A DNA stretch of 64,000 nucleotides from Paralithodes platypus (GCA_032716605.1 CM064509.1:33684178-33748177); one strand, 5' to 3'. Positions 1 to 11,127 are shown, counted from the stretch's first letter. Translations and numbers: made by a program. Notes: generated from the letters alone by a model not told the origin.

Positions 1-131
1 ATACACACACGCTCTCTCGCACACACACACGGACACACATACACATACACACATGCTCACACACACGCGTAAACATAGTCACTCAAACACAGTCATTAGT
101 ACATAACCATCTTTCTCTCTCTCTCTCTCTC
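1..131. repeat. (CA)n and (CT)n low-complexity DNA
   Basis: Imperfect CA/ACAC dinucleotide runs pass into a short CT run near 112-131. No coding or structural signal. Confidence 0.9.
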
Positions 132-1287
132 TCATCCCTGAATCTCGTCACTCCACAAATAGCTACTCTTGTATTGCCTCCTCCTCTTTCATGGTTACTC
201 CGCCTATAGTATGTCTCCCGCTATTCCACAATCAATCTCACTTCCACCGCACAATCCCTCCTCTCTTCTCATCTCTCCCCTCTTTTCCTCTCAGTCAATT
301 CCATACCTCTCTTCTCAGCTTCCCCCATTCTCCCCTACACCCCTATATTGAAGCCAATTACGGTATCTCATTTTGTTCTCTCTCCATTCTTGTAACGCTT
401 CTCTCTGCCTTTTCCTCTCAGCTCTTTCCCTCCTCTTTCCCTTTTCTATCCCACACTCTTGTATCCAGGGCTAGTATCTCAGTTTTGTTCTCTCTCCATT
501 CTTGTATCTCCCTTCTCTGTCTGTTTATTCCTCTCGTCCCATTCCTCTCACTCGTCTTTCCCTATTCTGTCCCACACTCCTGTATCTCCTCTATCCATTA
601 TTGTATCTCCCCTCTCTCTGTCTGTATATTCCTCTCGTCCCATTCCTCTCACTCGTCTTTCCCTATTCTGTCCCACACTCCTGTATCTCCTCTATCCATT
701 ATTGTATCTCCCCTCTCTCTGTCTGTATATTCCTCTCGTCCCATTCCTCTCACTCGTCTTTCCCTATTCTGTCCCACACTCCTGTATCTCCTCTATCCAT
801 TATTGTATCTCCCCTCTCTCTGTCTGTATATTCCTCTCGTCCCATTCCCTCTCACTCCCCTCCCCCCCCCTCCCCATTTTGTTTACTGCACTCCTGTCTC
901 GAAAGTGTTATCTCAGTTTTGTTTCCTCTTCATTCTTGTATCTCCTCTCTATACTCCTCTCGTCCCATTTCCTCTCGCTCCTCTTTCCCCCATTTTTACC
1001 GCACTCCTGTATCGAAAGCTCTCAGCTATGTTTGTGTTTTCTCTCTTCCTGCCTTCTAGCCTTTCTGTGCCTGTCTCTTCCTCTCTCCCTCTTGCTTCCC
1101 CATTCACCTCCGCAGTCCTATATCCAAGGCTCTCATCTAATTTTTTCTCCTCTCTCTATTCTCTCTAGCTCTTCTCTGCCTGTCTTCTCCTCTCACCTCA
1201 TTGTCTTTCATTCCTTTGCCTATGCCTCTATTCTCTTAACTTCTTTATTTTTTAAACTCAACTCATCTCTCTCTCTCTCTCTCTCTC
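132..1287. repeat. pyrimidine-rich tract on the plus strand
   Basis: More than 1 kb of almost uninterrupted C/T-rich sequence with TCTC and TTCCTC words. Three overlapping plus-strand frames stay open because stop codons need A or G at key positions. Their translations are Ser/Leu/Pro-rich with no domain. It ends in a CT run directly joined to the family A fragment at 1288. Confidence 0.85.
480..860. repeat. 101-bp tandem repeat, about 3.7 copies
   Basis: The word CCATTCCTCTCACTCGTC recurs at 539, 640 and 741, giving a 101-bp period, with a diverged fourth start at 842. Units are nearly identical, so the duplication is recent. It lies inside the pyrimidine-rich tract. Confidence 0.9.
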
Positions 1288-1476
1288 CGATAGCGACCCT
1301 GTAATTTTGGAGGAATCGGCCTTCGACCGGTACATTTTTCTACCGAAAAATCTACATATTACTCACGAAAGGGAATCTTCAGGATTTTGTTTAAGCTTGA
1401 TGGAAGCCTAGGGAGGAAATTAAATAATAATAAATTAATGAAAATATTATCAAATAAATATCACGTACCCCCTTAA
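1288..1476 (-). mobile_element. Family A element A1, truncated
   Basis: Keeps the core half of family A (hairpin region CGGCCTTCGACCGG, the CTACCGAAAAAT string, AAGCTTGATGGA) and a CCCCCTTAA end at 1473-1476. The other half is missing, and the adjoining CT tract begins inside the core. Family features are given under A20 (55842). Confidence 0.8.
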
Positions 1477-1500
1477 AAGTTCAAAGCTTCGAATGAGGGT

Positions 1501-1716
1501 CTATAGTCTGTTCACTGTACGTAGGCGAGAAATCAGGACCTCTAACCTCTGTGACTAAAAAAACGACTAGAGTAATCGAGCTAATATTTCTACCATTTGG
1601 GAAGAGTCAGTCAAAGATTAGATGTGGAAATTTACAGACAATTTGATCTAGCCCTTTTTGAGTTACAGAGGATAGAGGTCATGATTTCCCGCCTACTTAC
1701 AGTGAATAGACTATAG
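1501..1716. mobile_element. Foldback element G1
   Basis: Inverted arms of about 54 bp (starting CTATAGTCTGTTCACTG and ending CAGTGAATAGACTATAG) match at roughly 48 of 54 positions around a centre of about 108 bp. Relatives lie at 31366-31577 and 50938-51072. No coding capacity. The terminal signature does not let me assign a transposon superfamily. Confidence 0.7.
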
Positions 1717-1882
1717 TTATTTTGGATTTTAACTGCACTTATCTTCCCTTATTCCCTCTCACTACTCTCAGTATGTCTTTCTTCTACTTTCTTACCTCTC
1801 CATTCTTTCTACCCCTTCTCTAGATATCTCTCCTTCTCTCTCACATCGCTCTCTCGCACTCCTCTATTGATGTCATTTCTGT

Positions 1883-1956
1883 TTAAGGGGATTTTTTTTT
1901 TTTTTTTTTTTTTTTTGTGGACGTATTTTTTCTAGTGCCCTTTCAAGAACTCCATC

Positions 1957-1999
<43 letters not shown>

Positions 2000-2231
2000 A
2001 GATCCCCATCGATATGAATTTCTAAAATTTTCGGCAGAAAAATTTCCCGACCAAAGGCCGGTTACTCCTAAATTACAAGGCTCGTTATCGCTCTCCAGGA
2101 AAATAACGACACCTACATGGCATACAAGGTCATAAAATCTACAAACTAATGGTGCGAACGTCTTAAAATATCAAAACTAATGGGGTTAAACATTAGGAAA
2201 AAAGGGGTCCAGAAAAAAAAACTCCTCTTAA
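1883..2231 (+). mobile_element. Family A element A2, homopolymer-expanded
   Basis: TTAA at both ends (1883-1886 and 2228-2231). Follows the family layout: GGGGA start, CGGCAGAAAAATTTCCCG core, CCAAAGGCCGG half-hairpin, TATCGCTCTCCAGG module, GGGTCCAG 3' subterminal motif. A T run just inside the left end and an A run at 1963-1996 replace the usual subterminal sequence. Confidence 0.85.
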
Positions 2232-2450
2232 GCTCTGTCACTACTGTCAATCAACCCCGTCTCTGTCACTACTGTCACGCATCCTCCTTCCCCTCTCTGT
2301 CACTACTGTCAATCAACCCCCTCTCTGTCACTACTGTCAATCATCCCCGTCTCTGTCACTACTACCAATCATCCCCGTCTCTGTCACTACTGTCACGCAC
2401 CCTCCTTCCCCTCTCTGTCACTACTGTCACTCTTCCCCGTCTCTCCCTCT
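2232..2450. repeat. CTCTGTCACTACTGTCA minisatellite
   Basis: About seven imperfect units of 28-36 bp share CTCTGTCACTACTGTCA followed by AATCAACCCC or CGCATCCTCCTT variants. It starts directly at the right TTAA of A2. The stop-poor frame across it is a by-product of the repeat. Confidence 0.8.
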
Positions 2451-2554
2451 ACCCGTCTTCCTCTACTCTGGTGTGTTACATGTGTCCCCGAGGTCTGACC
2501 AGGGGAGAGCACTGATCCTGACATTCTTACTCCTACTTGGGGGGATTTCTAGCT

Positions 2555-3093
2555 CACCTAAATAAGTGAGAGGTTCAGGGAATCTTGTGGGGGACACTAG
2601 TCTTATATGGAGTTATATAAGGACACTGGTCACACAGATCCTGCCGAACCAGCAAACTACTCAAGACTTATTGTAAGTCTAATAATCCTTAACCCTTTCA
2701 CGCTTATGACGCGATTTTTAGTAATAGGGATACTTTAAAGCCTTTGTTACCATCAGGGGTAATTAGAAACCTTAAGTTTAGTTACTTCAACCTCTGCAGT
2801 TGTCTTTGAGTTAGCTGTGGGCAGAAAACTAATTTTGGAGAGGTAATTATAAGAGTGAGAGAACTCTATTTCTTATTGCTAATCTGGCAACCTCTGCGTC
2901 ATAAAAGCGTGAAAGAGTTAAGGACACTGGAAATCAAAGAATGATAAATATCTGCGTTGTTGTCCTTGTTTTACTTTTTCAATTCCTGAGTACCTCGCTG
3001 GCTCCTCAGGGTCAATGTACTGAATGTTCTTACATAACTCCATATACTGTAAGTATTCCCCCATGACAACCTGAACCTCTCACTTATTTAGTG
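2555..3093. mobile_element. Foldback element J1, split by E1
   Basis: Outer arms are complementary: AAATAAGTGAGAGGTTCAGG near 2560-2579 against CCTGAACCTCTCACTTATTT near 3070-3089. Matching inner parts (TATGGAGTTAT and ATAACTCCATA) extend the pairing. Family E element E1 lies inside, so J1 is older. No second copy in the window. Confidence 0.65.
2689..2921. mobile_element. Family E element E1, nested in J1
   Basis: Bounded by TTAA at 2689-2692 and 2918-2921. Terminal inverted repeats are TTAACCCTTTCACGCTTATG and the complement of CATAAAAGCGTGAAAGAGTTAA, about 24 bp with one indel and one mismatch. Internal sequence is diverged from other E copies. TTAA bounds suggest piggyBac-type mobilisation (inference). 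Confidence 0.75.
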
Positions 3094-3568
<475 letters not shown>

Positions 3569-3939
3569 TATAATTTTGTGCTATTGAATGCCGATACCTT
3601 TAAGGCAAGTATTCAGTGGAGTTTGAACATATATTGTGTCATTTTCCGCAGCATCATTTGGCAACCTTTCTTGTACTAATGTGGACGTGAAGTGTTGGGT
3701 TTATATATCGATTATCCCGGCAATCTTTCAGGTTCATAATATTCAACCTACAGTATATTGCTGTTTTTAATCAATGTCATAGTTAACTATATTTCATAGT
3801 GCCGAACCCTTTACATACCTTGAAATATTTTAAATGATGTGCCGTAAGGCTAAAATTTGAAAACAGCTTAACTGACCCCATTCTCACTTCATTCGATTTA
3901 CTGTTCATTGAGAGTATCAGTTTTAGTGTTTTTGTTTAT
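3569..3939. other. unassigned sequence
   Basis: Ordinary AT-rich sequence between the TA array and A3. I see no gene or repeat family in it. Confidence 0.5.
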
Positions 3940-4272
3940 TATTCCCTTCTCCCTCATGTTTAGCCCCATTAGTTTTGACATTTTAGTTTGGTTATTTTAA
4001 GTCCTTTCTCCCCATTTCTTTGTCAATGTTAAGACCTTTCGGGCAGTATGTGACGATTTTTTTCCTGGTCAATGATACCAAGCCTGCAATTTAGGAGGAG
4101 TTTTTTACCGAAAAATGCACCGATTTTTTTCGAAGGGGGAGGGGGGAGAGGGGTCTTCGGGGTATTATTTGATTCATGTTATTGGGATAATTAGGAAACT
4201 AAAAATTAATAAATAAATACATACAATAACATATAAACAAATAAATAACTTAAACAAAAAAAATCCCCTTAA
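3940..4272 (-). mobile_element. Family A element A3, degraded
   Basis: Recognised by CCCTTCTCCCTCATGTTTAG, GACCTTTCG, TTTTTTCCTGG, TACCGAAAAATG and the closing CCCCTTAA (TTAA 4269-4272). The core hairpin is deleted. A G-rich insertion follows the GAAGGGGG position. The left end lacks a clean TTAA. Confidence 0.75.
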
Positions 4273-4556
4273 TAAGTCGATGTTAGATTTAAAAAAAAAC
4301 AAAAAAAATTGGTCAGTCATGAATTGTTTCTTATAGACAATGAGTAATTAGGATATCAATGTTTTAAATTCAGACATAGAGATCAACAATTCCATAGGGT
4401 GCGAACTACTATTTTATTTTAGCTACCCCCAGATGATTATATTCAAATTAGGATGATATGTCAGATAGCGAGAGAGAGAGAGACTATCAGCTGACATTAT
4501 CGGGTCTCTCGTGTGTGTGGATCAATGAAAGGATCAGTATTGGCAAGGTTGATAAT

Positions 4557-6694
4557 GGTGGATGTGTGGATCTTGAGTGGGTGGATGTGTGGATCGTTAG
4601 TGGGTCGATGTATGGATCGTCGGTGGGTGGATGTATGGATCGTCGGTGGGTGGATGTATGGATCGTCGGTGGGTGGATGTATGGATCGTCGGTGGGTGGA
4701 TGTATGGATCGTCGGTGGGTGGATGTGTGGATCATGAGGGGGTGGATGTATGGATCGTCGGTATGTGGATGTGTGGATCATGAGTGAGTGGGTGGATGTA
4801 TGGATCGTCGGGGGGTAGATTTGTGGATCATGATTGGATGAATGTATAGATTGTCGGTGGGTGGATGTGTGGATCATGAGTGGGTGGATGTATGGATCGT
4901 TGATGGGGGGATGTGTGGATCGTCGGTGGGTAGATGTGTGGATCATGAGTGGGTGGATGTGTGGATAGTCGGTGGATGGATGTGTGGAACGTCAGTGGAG
5001 GGATGTATGGATCGTTAGTGGAGGGTTGTACGGATCGTTAGTGGAGGGTTGTATGGATCGTTAGTGGAGGGATGTATGGATCGTTAATGGAGGGATCGTT
5101 AGTGGAGGGATGTATGAGGATCGTTAGTGGGTGGATGTATGGATCGTTAGTGGAGGGATGTATGGATCGTTAGTGGAGGGATGTATGGTTCGTTAGTGGA
5201 GGGTTGTATGGATCGTTTGTGGAGGGTTGTATGGATCGTTTGTGGAGGGTTGTATGGATCGTTAGTGAGGGGTTGTATGGATCGTTTGTGGAAGGTTGTA
5301 TGGATCGTTTGTGGAGGGTTGTATGGATCGTTAGTGGAGGGATGTATGGATCGTTAGTGGAGGGTTGTATGGATCGTTAGTGAGGGGATGTATGGATCGT
5401 TTGTGGAGGGTTGTATGGATCGTTAGTGGAGGGATGTATGGATCGTTAGTGGAGGGTTGTATGGATCGTTAGTGGAGGGTTGTATGGATCGTTAGTGAGG
5501 GGTTGTATGGATCGTTTGTGGAGGGTTGTATGGATCGTTTGTGGAGGGTTGTATGGATCGTTAGTGGAGGAATGTATGGATCGTTAGTGGAGGGTTGTAT
5601 GGATCGTTAGTGAGGGGATGTATGGATCGTTTGTGGAGGGTTGTATGGATCGTTAGTGGAGGGTTGTATGGATCGTTAGTGGAGGGATGTATGGATCGTT
5701 AGTGGAGGGTTGTATGGATCGTTAGTGGAGGGATGTATGGATCGTTAATGGAGGGTTATATGGATCGTTAGTGGAGGGATGTATGGATCGTTAGTGGAGG
5801 GATGTATGGATCGTTAGTGGAGGGATGTATGGATCGTTAGTGGAGGGTTGTATGGATCGTTAGTGGAGTGATGTATGGATCGTTTGTGGAGGGTTATATG
5901 GATCGTTAGTGGAGGGATGTATGGATCGTTAGTGGAGTGATGTATGGATCGTTTGTGGAGGGATGTATGGATCGTTTGTGGAGGGATGTATGAATCGTTA
6001 GTGGAGGGTTGTATGGATCGTTAGTGGAGGGCTGTATGGATCGTTAGTGGAGGGATGTATGGATCGTGAGTGGAGGGTTGTATGGATCGTGAGTGGAGGG
6101 TTGTATGGATCGTGAGTGGAGGGATGTATGGATCGTTAGTGGAGGGTTGTATGGATCGTTAGTGGAGTGATGTATGGATCGTTTGTGGAGGGTTATATGG
6201 ATTGTTAGTGGAGGGATGTATGGATCGTTAGTGGAGTGATGTATGGATCGTTTGTGGAGGGATGTATGAATCGTTAGTGGAGGGTTGTATGGATCGTTAG
6301 TGGAGGGCTGTATGGATCGTTAGTGGAGGGATGTATGGATCGTGAGTGGAGGGTTGTATGGATCGTGAGTGGAGGGTTGTATGGATCGTGAGTGGAGGGA
6401 TGTATGGATCGTTAGTGGAGGGTTGTATGGATCGTTAGTGGAGTGATGTATGGATCGTTTGTGGAGGGTTATATGGATCGTTAGTGGAGGGATGTATGGA
6501 TCGTTAGTGGAGTGATGTATGGATCGTTTGTGGAGGGATGTATGAATCGTTAGTGGAGGGTTGTATGGATCGTTAGTGGAGGGCTGTATGGATCGTTAGT
6601 GGAGGGATTTATGGATCGTGAGTGGAGGGTTGTATGGATCGTTAGTGGAGGGATGTATGGATCGTGAGTGGAGGGTTGTGTGGATCGTCACGCT
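4557..6694. repeat. 23-bp minisatellite, about 90 copies
   Basis: About 2.1 kb of a 23-bp unit of type GATCGTTAGTGGAGGGATGTATG. The first 430 bp use GTCGGTGGGTGGATG variants and the rest GTTAGTGGAGGG variants. A longer block marked by GGAGTGATGTATGGATCG starts at 5865, 6164 and 6440, spaced 299 and 276 bp (13 and 12 units), so a higher-order repeat is present. Short frames on both strands are shadows of the repeat. Confidence 0.95.
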
Positions 6695-6715
6695 ACACAT
6701 GTGTGTCACGATGGT

Positions 6716-6800
6716 GCGGAGTAATAATGATAATAATAATGTCCAAGATTCGAACCCGGGTACTCTCGAACCAAGCGCGTTACTAATGCTGCATAGAATA
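6716..6800 (-). mobile_element. tRNA-derived SINE fragment
   Basis: On the minus strand an RNA polymerase III B-box-like GGTTCGAATC follows a TAGTAACGCGC segment. An ATT-rich tail (CATTATTATTATCATTATTA) comes after it. Only part of a head and a tail remain. It abuts the 23-bp array. Confidence 0.5.
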
Positions 6801-6835
6801 CATTATTTCTAATTAATGTATTGATGTTCGTCTTT

Positions 6836-7228
6836 TTAAGGAGGAGGTAATTGCTTTTTCTTGACACCCTTCTCCCTCTCTCCCATTAGTTTCGATATTA
6901 TAAGACGTTCGCCTCATTAGCTTTTTTATTTTAAGACCTTTCGCCCCATTTCGTTGTCAATGTTAAGACCTTCCGTGCCATTTAGGTGTTAACTTTTTCC
7001 TGGCGAGCGATAACGAGCCTGTAATTTAAAGAGGAACCGGCTTTCAGCCGGTATATTTTTCTACCAAAAAAAAAAAAAAAAATGTATCTTGAAAGGAGGT
7101 CTAAGGGGTTTTTTTTTATTTTTTTTTTATTTTATTTTTAAAGTTTGATGGAGGTCTAGCGAGGAAACTAAAAAATAAATTAATAAATATGTAAATTCAT
7201 GACCAGCAAATAATTACTGCTCCCTTAA
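6836..7228 (-). mobile_element. Family A element A4
   Basis: TTAA at 6836-6839 and 7225-7228. Contains CCTGGCGAGCGATAACGAGCC, a hairpin of type ACCGGCTTTCAGCCGGT and CTACC followed by an A run. Homopolymer tracts after the core make it 393 bp. Confidence 0.85.
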
Positions 7229-7307
7229 TAAGACCTACCCAAACTACCTGTGCAGTGATTCTTTGTGTTTAGTTCTCTCAGTAGTACACCGCTCTACTTT
7301 AACGTTC

Positions 7308-7688
7308 TTAAGGGGAGTCACAGGCTTTTTTTTATCTTTATCTCCTTTTCTCTCTTTCTCTGGCTTGTATCCATTTGGTCCCATTCAGCCAACTGTTTTA
7401 AGACTTTTATCCCCATCCAGGTGTCAATTTCTTTCTGGCGAGCGATAGCGAGCCAGTATTATATGGAGAATTCCGGCTTTGCCGGAGACATTTTTCTATC
7501 GAAAAATGTACAAATTTAGCCTGCTGTCAAAACAAAAATATATATATGCTGGCTCGCTCCCGCTCGCCAGGAAAATATTAACATGGATGGGGGTAAGCGT
7601 CTTAAAACAGTAGGCTGAATGGGGCCGAATGGATACAAGCCAAAGAGAGAGGGAGAGAAAGAGAAAAAAACGGGGCGGGCTCCCTTAT
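7308..7688 (-). mobile_element. Family B element B1
   Basis: Nearly palindromic. GGCTTGTATCCATTTGG near the left end is answered by CCGAATGGATACAAGCC near the right, and CTGGCGAGCGATAGCGAGCC by GGCTCGCTCCCGCTCGCCAGG. Core hairpin TCCGGCTTTGCCGGA is followed by TATCGAAAAATGTACAAATT. Left end is TTAA, right end TTAT. CGTTCTTAA occurs on both sides (7303-7311 and 7689-7697), which may be chance or a longer target duplication. Confidence 0.85.
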
Positions 7689-7884
7689 CGTTCTTAATGT
7701 TAATAGGAATTCGCTAGCTACCAGCGATTATGTCAGATATAATGATGTCTGAATGCCGGGATTGTCTAAATGTCTGGATTGTCTGACTGGAATGTCTGGA
7801 TTGTCTGAATGTCTGGATACATACATATATACATACACACATACAAATATATTCCATTTTATTCTAGTCTATATTATACTCAGG

Positions 7885-8085
7885 CCCAATCCCCACTTTT
7901 CCTATTTTTCCCCACATTTTCCTTTTTTCCCCATCTTTTCCTTTTTTTCCCCATCTTTTCCTTTTTCCCCCCCATCTTTTCCTTTTTTCCCCATCTTTTC
8001 CTTTTTTCCCCATCTTTTCCTTTTTCCCCCATCTTTTCCGTTTTTTCCCCATCTTTTCCTATTTTTCCCCATCTTTTCCTTTTTT
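7885..8085. repeat. TTTTCCCCATCTTTTCC minisatellite
   Basis: About ten imperfect units of 18-20 bp. It ends in a poly-T/poly-G run near 8080-8102, a place where read errors are likely. Lys/Gly-rich minus-strand frames over it are artefacts. Confidence 0.9.
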
Positions 8086-8179
8086 TTTTGGGGGGGGGGG
8101 GGCCGACTCAAGACAGAACCAGAATAGGGACAACACAACAGAAAACAATGAACACACAAAAGCAAAATCTAAATTCACA

Positions 8180-8243
8180 CCCATCTATACATACATACAT
8201 ACATACATGCAAATACATACATACATACATACATACATACATG
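8180..8243. repeat. (CATA)n microsatellite
   Basis: Tetranucleotide ATAC/CATA run with two GCAA interruptions. Confidence 0.9.
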
Positions 8244-8411
8244 CAAATATATATTGGTTGCTATTCAATCATGGCATTCTCAGATATGATGTCATAAGAT
8301 CATTGAAGAAGTTAATTTTAAACAAAAATAATGCAAACCTATGCTAATTTAATGCAAATATGCAATGCTTTACTTTGTGACGTGATCAAGTTTGGCATCA
8401 AGTATCTGTCC

Positions 8412-8590
8412 AACTCTCTAACCCAAGAGTGAACCGATTTTCTAAGTTTTTTTTTTCACTCGACAAGCAAACTCTAGAACTCTCTCCTTCAATCTGTCTT
8501 TCCCTCATCCTAAAGCACCTTGATTTTTTTTTTTTTGAGGGGACTTGTTACAGGCAGCTTTACCTTTTGTCTCCTTCACACACATACGAG
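8412..8590 (+). mobile_element. jockey-like LINE 3' end fragment
   Basis: Matches the final part of the jockey-like element at 26095-28575: AACCCAAGAGTGAA, then CTCTAGAACTCTCTCCTTCAAT (the ELWNSLPES-type ending), then TTTCCCTCATCCT and the ACAGGCAG-CCTTTTGTCTCC 3' untranslated part. Homopolymer T runs break the frame. Confidence 0.7.
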
Positions 8591-8650
8591 AGAATGTGGA
8601 TTATCCTGGTAAGGTAAACTGTGGTAACCCATGTGGTAAAGGCTGAGTAA

Positions 8651-9008
8651 TTAAGGGGACACTGACTGCTTTTTTGGCCTATAAATTCATTAATTCATAA
8701 AGTCTTAGTTTCCTAGCTAGACATCCCTCAAACTTAGAAAAACATCCCCTCAAGATAATTTGTAAATTTTTCGGTAGAAAAATGTCCCGGCCGAAGACCG
8801 GTTGGTCTTACAATCACAGGCTCGCTGTCGCTCGCCAGGAAAAAAATTGACACCTAAATGGCACGATAGGTCTTAAAATTTATAACGAAATTGGACGAAA
8901 GGTCTTAAAATCGCAAAACAAATGGGCCGAACGTCTAAAAATCTAAATAATAATGGGACTAAACACGAGGAAGAAAGGGGACCAGAAAAACAACCGTCAT
9001 CCCCTTAA
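8651..9008 (+). mobile_element. Family A element A5
   Basis: TTAA at 8651-8654 and 9005-9008. All family blocks are present. The hairpin is CCGGCCGAAGACCGG, with one arm base changed. The 50-bp tandem array begins 20 bp beyond its right end. Confidence 0.9.
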
Positions 9009-9028
9009 CGCAAAATATGCTCCATAAC

Positions 9029-9780
9029 ATTCCGGAGATGAACGATGTGGCAAGGTGCAGTTTATCTTAGGCCCACCCATTCCGGAGATGAACGATGTGG
9101 CAAGGTGCAGTTTATCTTAGGCCCACCCATTCCGGAGATGAACGATGTGGCAAGGTGCAGTTTATCTTAGGCCCACCCATTCCGGAGATGAACGATGTGG
9201 CAAGGTGCAGTTTATCTTAAGCCCACCCATTCCGGAGATGAACGATGTGGCAAGGTGCAGTTTATCTTAGGCCCACCCATTCCGGAGATGAACGATGTGG
9301 CAAGGTGCAGTTTATCTTAGACCCACCCATTCCGGAGATGAACGATGTGGCAAGGTGCAGTTTATCTTAGGCCTACCCATTCCGGAGATGAACGATGTGG
9401 CAAGGTGCAGTTTATCTTAGGCCCACCCATTCCGGAGATGAACGATGTGGCAAGGTGCAGTTTATCTTAGGCCTACCCATTCCGGAGATGAACGATGTGG
9501 CAAGGTGCAGTTTATCTTAAGCCCACCCATTCCGGAGATGAACGATGTGGCAAGGTGCAGTTTATCTTAGGCCCACCCATTCCGGAGATGAACGATGTGG
9601 CAAGGTGCAGTTTATCTTAGGCCCACCCATTCCGGAGATGAACGATGTGGCAAGGTGCAGTTTATCTTAGGCCCACCCATTCCGGAGATGAACGATGTGG
9701 CAAGGTGCAGTTTATCTTAGGCCTACCCATTCCGCAGATGAACGATGTGGCAAGGTGCAGTTTATCTTAGGCCCACCCAT
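9029..9780. repeat. 50-bp tandem array, 15 copies
   Basis: TCCGGAGATGAACGATGTGG starts every 50 bp from 9031 to 9731 (last copy TCCGCAGATG), giving 15 units. Variation is almost confined to the junction (GGCCCACC, GGCCTACC, GACCCACC, AAGCCCACC). There are no unique spacers, so this is not a CRISPR array. High uniformity implies recent expansion or homogenisation. Confidence 0.97.
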
Positions 9781-9801
9781 TTTTACCATTACATAAAATA
9801 T

Positions 9802-9937
9802 TTATCAACTCTGCATAAGCAGAGTGGTATCGCCCCCCGTATAGTGGTACATGCCGGCCGAAATGTCTGTCTGTCTGTCTGAATACTCCTAGACCATTCG
9901 ACGGATTTTCACCAAACTTCACACGAACATTTTACAG
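9802..9937 (+). mobile_element. Family C fragment C1
   Basis: Contains the family C left-end hairpin ACTCTGCATAAGCAGAGT, a CCCCCC run, GTCTGTCTGTCTG and CTCCTAGACCATTCGACGGA, then TTTTCACCAAACTTCACAC. It stops where element H1 begins. The GAT-rich part of C2 and C3 is absent. Confidence 0.75.
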
Positions 9938-9938
9938 C

Positions 9939-10145
9939 CAATTGACCACTTGCGAGTTTCTGGCTATAAGAAAGTTGGAGCCATAAACATGGATATTAAA
10001 CAGAAATGCAATAATAATATAGGTTTCTGATGGATAGAAAGTATAGTGAGTTTGATTTTATGTGTTTATAAATACAAATTCTGCTAACTATCAATGTTTA
10101 CAGCTTCAACTTCCTTATACCATGAAACTAGCAAGGGGTGAATTT
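9939..10145. mobile_element. Foldback element H1
   Basis: The left end CAATTGACCACTTGCGAG is answered by a diverged complementary right end (CTTCAACTTCCTTATACC, ATGAAACTAGCAAGG). The better preserved copy is H2 at 53794. The 80-residue frame overlapping the right end has no recognisable domain. Confidence 0.65.
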
Positions 10146-10267
10146 GCTCTGGCCCTTTTTGAGTTAGAGAGGTTAGGGCTGACTACAGTATATGTGGCCT
10201 ACCTACTGGGAACAGGGGTATTGGTTGTGGCATGTGAGGGGTATTTTGGGCAGCTGTGGGTGATTAT

Positions 10268-10623
10268 TAGGTTGTTTGTGGACCCCTTTCTCCCTCATGT
10301 TTAGCATATTTGTTTTGAGATTTTAAGACGTTCGTTCCATTAACTTGCCGATTTTGAGACCTTCCGCCCCATTTCTTTGTCAATATTAAGACCTTTCGTG
10401 CCATTTAGCTGTCGATTTTTTCCTGGCGAGCAATAGCGAGCCTGTTATATTTAGAAGGCATCGGCCTTCGGCCGGGACATTTTTCTACCGAAAAATGTAC
10501 AAATTTATCTTGAAATGGGGGCTAGGGGGTATTTTTTTATAGCTTGATTGAGGTCTAGCGAGGAAAATAAAAAATAAATAAGTAGATAAATATAAAGGCC
10601 AAAAACGAGTACTACCCCCTTAA
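10268..10623 (-). mobile_element. Family A element A6
   Basis: Right TTAA at 10620-10623. The left TTAAGGGG is lost. The core is intact: CCTGGCGAGCAATAGCGAGCC, CGGCCTTCGGCCG and CTACCGAAAAATGTACAAAT. Confidence 0.85.
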
Positions 10624-10756
10624 ATAGAGTCTAAAGATAGAGAACAGCCTCTGGTAATTAATGCTGAGAGTACATATTCTATAACAAGCAAGGTGTATAA
10701 GATATGTAGTCGCCCACATTGGTTCTGTTCCTCTCTGTGATCTTATATACGTGGAA

Positions 10757-11116
10757 GTACAGTCGGCCTAATAAGTCATGTCTCAGCTGTCATTACGTTT
10801 GGCTAGCTATGGGCTGTATTAGTGTCTGTCAGATGTTGAATAGGGTGGGTAGGTGTAGGAATATGTTTGTATATCTCACACAAAAAGAAGAAATTATGTG
10901 TAAATATTGCTGATACCAATTATTGATCAAATTATGTTTTGATCAATAATTGGTATCGGCAATATTTACACATGATTTCTTCTTTGGAGTGAGATATGCT
11001 GTACAACCATGTTCCTACACTTACCCACCGTATTCAACATCTGACAGACATTAATACAGCCCAGAGCAAGCCAAACGTAATGACAAGTGGGTCATGACTT
11101 ATTAGCGCGATCGTAC
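10757..11116. mobile_element. Foldback element D1
   Basis: Two arms of about 170 bp are complementary along nearly their whole length and fold at about 10927-10938 (TTGATCAAATTATGTTTTGATCAA centre). The ends are GTACAGTCGGCC and a diverged complement. A single diverged arm is present as D2 at 17291. The frame at 10719-10913 is not coding-like. Confidence 0.8.
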
Positions 11117-11127
11117 AATGCGCATGG

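Noticed and set aside
191..1304. Long overlapping open frames of 185-325 codons
   Set aside because: They lie in C/T-rich DNA that lacks stop words, are open in all plus frames, and translate to Ser/Leu/Pro runs without domains.
7303..7697. CGTTCTTAA on both sides of B1 as a 9-bp target duplication
   Set aside because: Other B and A copies support TTAA only. The right copy lies beyond an imperfect TTAT end, so this is probably coincidence.
9029..9780. Regular 50-bp array considered as a CRISPR array
   Set aside because: Units are contiguous with no unique spacers, the unit is not a short repeat-spacer alternation, and the context is eukaryotic. The same applies to the 24-, 32- and 37-bp arrays.
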